Assembly: GCA_020024265.1 (NCBI GenBank)
Contig: JAHHTW010000004.1
Span: forward strand, 28,020 to 92,019
Origin: Anaerotignum sp.
Lineage (GTDB): Bacteria; Bacillota; Clostridia; Lachnospirales; Anaerotignaceae
Reading direction: 5' to 3'
DNA length: 64,000 nt
Below are positions 57,277 to 64,000 of the stretch, piece by piece (the first letter of the stretch is position 1; every line of letters starts with the position of its first letter). The notes under the pieces were generated by a model. It worked only from the letters and a program-made list of their open reading frames with translations, was not told the origin of the DNA and searched no databases. A program made the position numbers and the translations under genes.

Positions 57277-58422
57277 ATGAAAACAATCTCTATCTTAGGA
57301 TCTACCGGTTCTATTGGTACACAGACATTGGAAGTGGTAGATATTCTCAACGATATACGAGTTGGAGCGATTACAGGCAATCATAACATTCGTTTGTTAG
57401 AAGAACAAGCCAGAAAATACAAACCAACGCTTGTAGCAGTTATGGACACAAAGAAGGCAAAACAACTGCGAGATAATCTGAAAGACACATCCTGTCGTGT
57501 GGTTGCTGGTATGGATGGATTTGTTGAAGCAGCAACACTGCCTCAAGCAGATACCGTTGTAACTTCTGTTGTGGGTAATGTGGGGTTGCAGCCAACATTT
57601 GCAGCCATAGAAGCAGGAAAAAATATTGCACTTGCCAATAAGGAAACATTGGTTTCCGCAGGTCAGCTGGTCATGGATTTGGCAAAAGAAAAGGGCATTT
57701 CCATTTATCCGGTAGATAGTGAACATTCTGCAATCTTTCAGTCTTTGCAGGGGAATGAGGGGAATCCCATTCGTCGTATTTTGCTTACGGCATCCGGTGG
57801 TCCATTCCGTGGAAAAACGCTGGAGGAATTGCGCCATGTCACAGCAGCAGATGCATTGCGTCATCCCAATTGGAGCATGGGCAAAAAAATTACCATTGAT
57901 TCGGCAACCCTTATGAACAAAGGGCTGGAAATGATGGAGGCAAAATGGCTCTTTGGTGTGGAAACGTCACAAATTGAGGTATTGGTGCATCCGCAAAGCA
58001 TCATGCATTCTGCGGTAGAATACGAAGATGGTGCGATTATGGCGCAGATGGGGGAACCGGATATGCGTGTACCCATACAGTATGCTTTGACCTATCCCAA
58101 ACGCAGTGCCAATCCGTTTCCAAAGGTGGATTTTGCAAAACGCAGTCAAATGACATTTGAGTATCCAGATTTGGATACCTTCCGTTGTCTGGCGCTGGCA
58201 TATCGTGCATTGGAAATTGGCGGAACCATGCCAACGGTACTCAACGGAGCAAATGAAATTGCAGTGGAAAAATTCTTGGATGGCAAAATTGGATTTTTGG
58301 ATATTCCTGCACTGATAGAAAAGACCATGAAAGCATATACTGTAAAACAGGCAGAGCGCTTAGAGGATTTGTTAAAAGCGGATGCATGGGCAAGAGCATA
58401 TGCGGCAGAAGCAGAATTATAA
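57277..58422 (+). CDS. dxr: 1-deoxy-D-xylulose 5-phosphate reductoisomerase
   Basis: NADPH-dependent second step of the MEP isoprenoid pathway. The N-terminal dinucleotide site is I-L-G-S-T-G-S-I-G-T-Q-T at residues 5-16; the metal and substrate region includes A-N-K-E-T-L-V-S-A-G, P-V-D-S-E-H-S-A-I-F and N-K-G-L-E-M-M-E-A. 381 residues, typical. AAGGAG lies nine bases upstream. Downstream of uppS and cdsA and upstream of rseP, a standard order. The isoprenoid product feeds UppS. Confidence 0.98.
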   Translation: MKTISILGSTGSIGTQTLEVVDILNDIRVGAITGNHNIRLLEEQARKYKPTLVAVMDTKKAKQLRDNLKDTSCRVVAGMDGFVEAATLPQADTVVTSVVGNVGLQPTFAAIEAGKNIALANKETLVSAGQLVMDLAKEKGISIYPVDSEHSAIFQSLQGNEGNPIRRILLTASGGPFRGKTLEELRHVTAADALRHPNWSMGKKITIDSATLMNKGLEMMEAKWLFGVETSQIEVLVHPQSIMHSAVEYEDGAIMAQMGEPDMRVPIQYALTYPKRSANPFPKVDFAKRSQMTFEYPDLDTFRCLALAYRALEIGGTMPTVLNGANEIAVEKFLDGKIGFLDIPALIEKTMKAYTVKQAERLEDLLKADAWARAYAAEAEL

Positions 58423-58440
58423 TATATCAATTTATCGGAG

Positions 58441-59520
58441 GTGATTTCTATATTTTCTTCTATTGTGATTACAATCATTCTCATTGGCGTGCTGGTGGTC
58501 GTTCATGAGTTTGGGCATTTTATTGTAGCAAAGAAAACAGGGGTATGGGTAGAAGAATTTGCCGTGGGTATGGGCAAAAAAATTGTATCAAAACAAATCG
58601 GGGACACAGAATACAGCTTACGCTTGCTTCCCTTGGGTGGCTTTTGTCGTATGCACTCAGAAACAGAGGATGGCGAAATTACAGAACGGTCCTTTTTGAG
58701 CAAATCTGTAGGTGTACGTATGGCAATTATGGCGGCAGGCCCTATGATGAATTTCATACTTGCCATTATATTGATTTTTGGACTCTCTGCGGTAGGCTAC
58801 ATTGTAGAGCCAAAGGTTGGATCTGTAACAGAGGGTACGGTGGCGGAGCAGATTGGTTTGCAGCCGGGGGATGAGATTTATCGCATCAATGGCAAACGCA
58901 TCCATATCTATGATGAAATGCAGGCGATTATGATGCAAAACGGCAGTCAGCCATTGGATCTGGAAATCAAGCGTGAGGATCAGATTTATGCCTATGAAAT
59001 TACACCGCAGCAGGAGGCACAAACAGGCAGAGCAGTCATTGGATTCACACCAATACTCAAGTATGGTCTTTTTACAGAAAAAGAGGAAGCATTGGAACCT
59101 GCTACGGTAGGCGATACGCTGTACTATAGTTATTATGCAATGATTCATTATGTGAAAATGACAGCAGAAGGTCTGCTTCGTGTGTTTACCATGCAAGCCT
59201 CTCCGGAGGAATATGGTGGCCCAATTTCCATTGTGAAGGTGGTGGGGGAAAGCTATGAATCCGGATTGTCTTACAGTATGTCCGCGGCAATTCAAAATGT
59301 GGTATATATTGGCGCAGTGTTGAGTGCCAATTTAGGAGTGATGAATCTTTTCCCGATTCCGGGACTGGATGGCGGAAGGATTTTGCTGTTGTTGTTTGAA
59401 CTGCTGCGCAGAAAACCGATGCATCCGGAAACGGAAAGCAAAATTGTATTTGCAGGCTTTGTATTTTTGATTGGTTTTATGGTTTTCGTTATGTATACGG
59501 ATATTTTGAAAATACTATAA
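58441..59520 (+). CDS. rseP: RseP-type site-2 intramembrane metalloprotease
   Basis: Membrane zinc protease (S2P family; RseP in Gram-negatives, RasP in Bacillus) that cuts membrane anti-sigma factors and signal-peptide remnants. The catalytic H-E-F-G-H lies in the first helix and N-L-F-P-I-P-G-L-D-G-G-R in the third; a PDZ domain lies between (residues about 115-190). The start is uncertain: GTG 58441 overlaps its own ribosome-binding site GGAGGTG, while ATA at 58450 lies six bases after it at ideal spacing. The next in-frame GTG is at 58465. 356-359 residues. The downstream ispG often found here is absent. Confidence 0.93.
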   Translation: MISIFSSIVITIILIGVLVVVHEFGHFIVAKKTGVWVEEFAVGMGKKIVSKQIGDTEYSLRLLPLGGFCRMHSETEDGEITERSFLSKSVGVRMAIMAAGPMMNFILAIILIFGLSAVGYIVEPKVGSVTEGTVAEQIGLQPGDEIYRINGKRIHIYDEMQAIMMQNGSQPLDLEIKREDQIYAYEITPQQEAQTGRAVIGFTPILKYGLFTEKEEALEPATVGDTLYYSYYAMIHYVKMTAEGLLRVFTMQASPEEYGGPISIVKVVGESYESGLSYSMSAAIQNVVYIGAVLSANLGVMNLFPIPGLDGGRILLLLFELLRRKPMHPETESKIVFAGFVFLIGFMVFVMYTDILKIL

Positions 59521-59584
59521 AATCGCCTGAAGCGGTATATTTGGATATCTGATCAGAGTATTGCATATACAAGCAAAACATGAG

Positions 59585-59626
59585 AAAATAACCGAAAGAG
59601 ACAAGTAGTCTTTTTCGGTTATTTTT
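59585..59626 (+). terminator. Intrinsic terminator after rseP
   Basis: An 18-bp stem with one G-U pair (59585-59602 with 59608-59625) around an AAGTA loop, ending in a T-run. It closes the pyrH-rseP operon. Confidence 0.88.
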
Positions 59627-59645
59627 GTATACGAGGAGGGATTGC

Positions 59646-60794
59646 ATGAAGTTATTTCATATCAGCGATTTGCATTTGGGAAAACGTGTATATGAATTTT
59701 CTATGCTGAAAGACCAAAAATATATATTGCAGCAAATTCTGGATTTGGCAAAGGAATACCAGCCGGATGGCATATTGATTTCGGGTGATGTGTATGATAA
59801 ATCCATACCACCGGTGGAAGCAGTTACACTTTTGGATGATTTTTTGACACAATGCAAAGCGCAGAATATTGCAGTGTATCTCATTTCCGGAAATCACGAT
59901 TCCGCAGGGCGTTTGGACTTTGGCAGCCGTATATTGGAACAACAGCAGATATATATTTGTGGTGCATTTGGTGGCGCTTTGTATCATGTACAACAAGAGG
60001 ATATATTTGGAGAAATTCATTTTTATTTACTTCCGTTTTTGAAGCCGGCAATGCTATCTCCCTATCAAAAAGAAGAAAAAACGCTGTCCTATATGCAAGC
60101 GGTGCAGTATGTCTTGGAGCAGGTGCATATAGATAAGACAAAGCGCAATGTATTGCTGGCACATCAGTTTGTGACATGGAAGGGAGAGGTGCTTAGGAGT
60201 GATTCGGAAACAAGATCTCTTGGTGGTGTGGATGAAATGGATGCCAGCTTATTTTTTGATTTTGACTATGTAGCATTGGGGCATTTGCACAGGTCGCAAA
60301 AAATTGGTCGGGATTTCATACGTTATGCAGGTTCTCCAATATGCTATTCCTTTTCAGAAATACGGCAGAAGAAGGGATTGACTATGGTAGAGCTGAAGGA
60401 AAAGGAAAATGTGGAAATTACATTTCTTCCCTTGCAACCACTGCATGAAATGATTGAACTGAAGGGGACATTGTCACAGCTGTTAGAAGCGGCAGAGCAT
60501 ACAGGCGGTTCTACGTCCTATGTACGTGCAGTACTGACCGATGCCAATGCGGTACTTGATCCGGTAGGAAAATTGAGACAGTATTATCCAAATTTGATGA
60601 CCGTAGAGCGACATATACAGAGAAGCGAAAAAGAAGATTCCTTTGCATTGCAGGAACAACCACAGGAATTTTCTTTCTTTGAACTGTTTACAAAATTTTA
60701 TGAAAAACAAAATGAATATTCTTTGACACAGGAACAGGAAGCTCTGGTGCAAAAGCTATGGGAGCAATGCGAAAAAGGAGGTGAGGGAGAATGA
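59646..60794 (+). CDS. sbcD: Exonuclease subunit SbcD (Mre11-type nuclease)
   Basis: Nuclease subunit of SbcCD, which opens hairpins and processes double-strand ends. The Mre11-like phosphoesterase motifs are visible: H-I-S-D-L-H-L-G near residue 5, G-D-V-Y-D-K-S near 50, S-G-N-H-D-S-A-G-R near 81 and V-A-L-G-H-L-H near 207. GAGGAGG lies six bases before ATG 59646; an ATG at 59625 overlaps the preceding terminator. 382 residues. It overlaps sbcC by four bases (ATGA). Confidence 0.96.
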   Translation: MKLFHISDLHLGKRVYEFSMLKDQKYILQQILDLAKEYQPDGILISGDVYDKSIPPVEAVTLLDDFLTQCKAQNIAVYLISGNHDSAGRLDFGSRILEQQQIYICGAFGGALYHVQQEDIFGEIHFYLLPFLKPAMLSPYQKEEKTLSYMQAVQYVLEQVHIDKTKRNVLLAHQFVTWKGEVLRSDSETRSLGGVDEMDASLFFDFDYVALGHLHRSQKIGRDFIRYAGSPICYSFSEIRQKKGLTMVELKEKENVEITFLPLQPLHEMIELKGTLSQLLEAAEHTGGSTSYVRAVLTDANAVLDPVGKLRQYYPNLMTVERHIQRSEKEDSFALQEQPQEFSFFELFTKFYEKQNEYSLTQEQEALVQKLWEQCEKGGEGE

Positions 60795-63700
60795 AACCGA
60801 TAAAAATGAAGATTTCGGCATTTGGCCCCTATGCGGAGCAGGTAGAAATACCATTTGAAGCATTGGGTGAAAATGGCTTGTTTTTAATTACAGGAGATAC
60901 CGGTGCAGGAAAAACCACCATATTTGATGCAATTTGTTTTGCGCTATTTGGGGATGTGAGCGGTTCCAATCGTGAGGTGGATGGGCTGCGCAGTGATTTT
61001 GCTAAGCCGGAAACAGAAACATTTGTACAGTTGGAGTTTTTACATAGAGGGCATATATATCGTATTTGGCGAAAGCCGGCATATATGCGTATCAAAAAAC
61101 GTGGAGAGGGTGTCATAAAAGAAAATGCAGATGCTACATTTACTGATGCAGATGGCACTGTGGTAACAGGTGCAAGAAAAGTGACACAGGCAATCGAGAG
61201 CCTTTTGGGCGTAGATGACAGACAGTTTAAGCAGATTGCCATGATTGCACAGGGGGAATTTTTGAAGTTGCTCTATGCAGATAGTAAGGAAAGAGGGGAT
61301 ATTTTCCGCAAAGTATTCCATACAGACTTATATCGCCGTTTTCAAGACCAACTCAAGGAATTGGAAAAAGAGAAGAAAACACTGTATGAAGAATGTGGAA
61401 GCAGATTGCAATGGTATCTCGGGCAGTGCGGGGTTGTGGAAACGAACCAAGAGGTATTGTACCATGTTGCGGAACGTTTGACAGAGATTGCGGCGGAAAT
61501 TCAGACACAGGAGCAGTGCTGCTTGGCATTGGAAAAAGAGCTGCAATATAAAGAAACCACCATACAGCAGAAAAATATAAATTTGGAAAAAGCAAAACAG
61601 GACAATGCAAGCATAGAGCGATTGGAAGAAGCGAAAAAGCAGTATGCAGCATTACAACAATTGCAGGAGCAACGCAGTGCAGAGCGAGAAAAGCTGAACA
61701 AACAACGTAAAGCAGTAGACTATGTACAGCCGGTAGAGCAATTTTGGAAAAAGGAAGAAAGGCAAGCAGCAGATTTGGAAGAAGCATTGCAACAATTGTT
61801 GCAGACGCAAGCGGATGAGAAAGAACATTTTGCGCAAAAAACACAGGACAAAAATGCGATGGAAGTGCAAAGAGAGGAGATACAAGTACAGAAAGCGCAG
61901 ATATTGCAGATGCAAAAACAGCTACAAGAGTATCAGCGCAGAGATACGCTTGCAAAGCAAATTGCAGAAAAAGAACAGGCTTTGTTTACCATTCAGACGA
62001 AAAAACAGCAAATGGAGAACAGAATTTCAGAAGATGAAAAAATATTGGAAGCGATGAAACAGCAAGAAGGACAGCTTCCTGTTCTGGAACAACGCCTTCA
62101 GGTTTTGGAACAGCAATTACAACGGCATCAAAACAGAATTGCAGACATTGCACAAGTGGAACAAAATGAAAAAGAATATATAGAAAAAGAAAAAGAATTG
62201 CAATCATTGCGGATGCAATATAAAGCACAAAATGGAATATGGACAAAGGCAAAGCAAGAAGCGGACAATGCAGAAAGACAATATTTGATGGAGCAGGCAG
62301 GAGTTTTGGCAAAAAATTTGACACAGGGTATGCCTTGTCCTGTTTGCGGATCTTTGCATCACCCCCAAAAAGCCGTTTTATCTGAGTCTGCACCAACAGA
62401 AGAAATGTGTAACCACTTGCGTACTCAGGAGGCAAAGGAAAGGCAGAAGCTGGAGAAATTGATTGGCGATGGACAGAAAATTGGGGGCATCTGTATGCAA
62501 ATGCAAAAAGAGCAGGAGGCAGTTTTGCAGAAGCTGGGCGTTGCATCCGTAGAAGCATTGACGGAGGAAAAACAGCACTTACAGAAACAAGTCCAAGGCT
62601 GGAAGCAGGAACAAGCTGCTGTTGCTACGGAGCAGAAGAAGATTGCAGAAATTCCACAAAAACGCATTCTGTCGGAGCAAACAATACAGCGATTCCAAGA
62701 AGATCTGAAACAACTGGACCAAACAATAGAACAGGCACGCAAAGAAAAAGATGTGCTTTTGGGAGAGCATCAAGCATTGTGCCAGCGTTTGGGAAAGGAT
62801 ACCTTGGTACAGGCAGAAGAAGCATTACATAAGGCAGAATATAAAATCATGCAAAAAGAAAATCAATTACAAACCATAGAAGGTGCATGGCAGGAAGCAA
62901 AAGAAAATTTGACCAGAATAGAGAGTAAAGTAAGTCAGACAAAGGAACATCTGGAAACACAAAAACAACAGGTGCAACATGCAAAAGTACAATTCATGCA
63001 AGCCTTGCAAGAACAAGGCTTTACAGATTTTGAAGCATATACGGTATTATTGCTGCCACGTAAGGAGTTGGAGCATGGAGAAAAAGAAAATCAAGCATAT
63101 TTTGTGATGTTGGAAAAAAATGCAGCTTTGCTGCACAGTAGAGAACGGGATGCCATTGGCAAAGAAAAGCAGGATGTTGTACAATTACAGGCAGAGCTGG
63201 AGCAGCTTTATGCCGAAAAAAAGAATATACAAAAACAAAGAGATGGTATGAACAGTCAACTGGATGCAAAACAAAGGGCATTTTCACAAGCACAGAAATA
63301 TTGGAATACCAGACAAGCGGTGGAAAAAGAATATCTTCCCATTTTAGAGTTATCCAAAACAGCAAATGGACAGCAAAGTGTACAGGGGGATAAAATGACT
63401 TTTGAAGTCTTTTTGCAAGGTTTCTATTTTGACCGTGTGGTAGAAGCAGCAAATCTACGCTTTGAAAAGATGACCAATGGACGCTTTTGTTTGCGTCGTA
63501 TGGAAACGGCATCGGATAAACGTAGCCAGATGGGGTTGGAATTGGAAGTAGCAGATTTCTTTACGGGAAAAGCCAGAGGAGTGAAGTCGCTTTCCGGCGG
63601 AGAAGCATTTCAAGCATCCTTGAGCTTGGCATTGGGACTTTCGGATATGATTCAGCAAACAGCGGGTGGTATTGACATTCAATCTATGTTTATTGATGAG

Positions 63701-63880
63701 GGCTTTGGTGCATTGGATGAACGTTCCAGAGAACAGGCGGTTGATATGCTACAGGAATTGACTTGTGGCAATCGTATGGTTGGCATCATTTCACATGTCA
63801 CAGAGCTGAAAGAAAGCATCGAAAAGAAACTGATTATTGAAAAATGTAATACCGGCAGTACCATATCCTTTTCTCTTTAA
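60791..63880 (+). CDS. sbcC: Exonuclease subunit SbcC (Rad50-type SMC ATPase)
   Basis: ATPase partner of SbcD. Walker A G-D-T-G-A-G-K-T-T is near residue 36; two long coiled coils rich in Glu/Gln/Lys flank a zinc-hook C-P-V-C-G near residue 515; the C-terminal lobe has signature S-L-S-G-G-E-A-F-Q-A-S and Walker B M-F-I-D-E-G-F-G-A-L-D-E. 1029 residues, normal for the family. Coupled to sbcD by an ATGA overlap. The pair lies directly after the pyrH-rseP operon, with no functional link evident. Confidence 0.97.
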   Translation: MKPIKMKISAFGPYAEQVEIPFEALGENGLFLITGDTGAGKTTIFDAICFALFGDVSGSNREVDGLRSDFAKPETETFVQLEFLHRGHIYRIWRKPAYMRIKKRGEGVIKENADATFTDADGTVVTGARKVTQAIESLLGVDDRQFKQIAMIAQGEFLKLLYADSKERGDIFRKVFHTDLYRRFQDQLKELEKEKKTLYEECGSRLQWYLGQCGVVETNQEVLYHVAERLTEIAAEIQTQEQCCLALEKELQYKETTIQQKNINLEKAKQDNASIERLEEAKKQYAALQQLQEQRSAEREKLNKQRKAVDYVQPVEQFWKKEERQAADLEEALQQLLQTQADEKEHFAQKTQDKNAMEVQREEIQVQKAQILQMQKQLQEYQRRDTLAKQIAEKEQALFTIQTKKQQMENRISEDEKILEAMKQQEGQLPVLEQRLQVLEQQLQRHQNRIADIAQVEQNEKEYIEKEKELQSLRMQYKAQNGIWTKAKQEADNAERQYLMEQAGVLAKNLTQGMPCPVCGSLHHPQKAVLSESAPTEEMCNHLRTQEAKERQKLEKLIGDGQKIGGICMQMQKEQEAVLQKLGVASVEALTEEKQHLQKQVQGWKQEQAAVATEQKKIAEIPQKRILSEQTIQRFQEDLKQLDQTIEQARKEKDVLLGEHQALCQRLGKDTLVQAEEALHKAEYKIMQKENQLQTIEGAWQEAKENLTRIESKVSQTKEHLETQKQQVQHAKVQFMQALQEQGFTDFEAYTVLLLPRKELEHGEKENQAYFVMLEKNAALLHSRERDAIGKEKQDVVQLQAELEQLYAEKKNIQKQRDGMNSQLDAKQRAFSQAQKYWNTRQAVEKEYLPILELSKTANGQQSVQGDKMTFEVFLQGFYFDRVVEAANLRFEKMTNGRFCLRRMETASDKRSQMGLELEVADFFTGKARGVKSLSGGEAFQASLSLALGLSDMIQQTAGGIDIQSMFIDEGFGALDERSREQAVDMLQELTCGNRMVGIISHVTELKESIEKKLIIEKCNTGSTISFSL

Positions 63881-63893
63881 GGAGGGAAAAAGC

Positions 63894-63923
63894 GGGGGAT
63901 CTCAGTGTATGGGATACCCCTTT
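63894..63923 (+). terminator. Weak terminator after sbcC
   Basis: GGGG-g-ATC pairs with GAT-a-CCCC, one mismatch, followed by only TTTG. Confidence 0.35.
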
Positions 63924-63964
63924 GTCGTTTGATAAAAAAATATATAAAAAAACGAAAAAAATTG

Positions 63965-63993
63965 TTGACAGAGGGGTGGGGCTATGGTATGAT
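63965..63993 (+). promoter_or_regulatory. Strong sigma-A promoter at window end
   Basis: TTGACA (63965-63970), 17-base spacer, TATGAT (63988-63993) with TGG extended -10. It drives a gene beyond the window. Confidence 0.75.
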
Positions 63994-64000
63994 ACCAATT

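Noticed and set aside
1..64000. CRISPR arrays, insertion sequences, tRNA or rRNA genes, prophage
   Set aside because: No regularly spaced direct repeats, transposase-like frames, tRNA cloverleaf or rRNA segments were seen by eye. A tRNAscan or Rfam run would be decisive.

Overview
The window is a 64 kb stretch of a low-GC Gram-positive, spore-forming chromosome. The complete spoIIIAA-AH operon, sigma-A type promoters (TTGACA/TATAAT), strong AGGAGG ribosome-binding sites, two T-box leaders, a Bacillus-type LexA box in front of recA, HPr kinase and WhiA all point to Clostridia, most likely a Lachnospirales/Lachnospiraceae-like anaerobe. The species cannot be named from this sequence. I see no rRNA, tRNA, insertion sequence, prophage or CRISPR array; this is core chromosome with a few accessory insertions.

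Layout. 1-7.3 kb: 3' end of trpS, a TetR-type regulator, then on the minus strand UPF0178-cinA-EamA-recA (recA also has its own SOS promoter), a LUD-domain protein and a DegV protein. 7.4-12.7 kb: topB, a YnbB-like PLP enzyme, a 430-bp poorly explained gap, and a histidyl-tRNA synthetase of unusual type. 12.7-19.4 kb: dnaE, a TRAP (MtrB) orthologue, pfkA, pyk. 19.4-25.5 kb: uvrC-hprK-murB-rapZ-whiA and a Crh-like HPr paralogue. 25.5-30.8 kb: a preQ1-type riboswitch with queT, a secreted hypothetical protein, and a tryptophan T-box driving trpXYZ. 30.8-32.5 kb: SGNH hydrolase and a LytTR protein (minus). 32.5-37.2 kb: spoIIIA operon from a sigma-E-like promoter. 37.2-43.9 kb: DUF1836, hemolysin-III, T-box-leuS, Sfp-type transferase, M23 peptidase. 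43.9-47.4 kb (minus): PLP acyltransferase, DUF1275, comM. 47.5-64 kb: dprA-topA, rpsB-tsf, an inserted DUF2971 gene, pyrH-frr-uppS-cdsA-dxr-rseP, sbcDC, and a strong promoter at the right edge.

How it fits together. The most striking theme is tryptophan sensing. The window holds TrpRS (which consumes Trp), TRAP (which senses free Trp) and a TGG-specifier T-box (which senses uncharged tRNA-Trp) controlling a Trp ABC importer. A short ribosome-bound ORF with a Trp codon lies between that T-box and trpX. A second theme is carbon regulation: HPr kinase, a non-phosphotransfer HPr paralogue with an intact regulatory serine, RapZ, PfkA and Pyk. A third is DNA transactions and competence-type genes: recA, cinA, dprA, comM, topA, topB, uvrC, sbcCD, dnaE. 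Start codons were chosen by Shine-Dalgarno spacing and differ from the longest possible frame in many genes.
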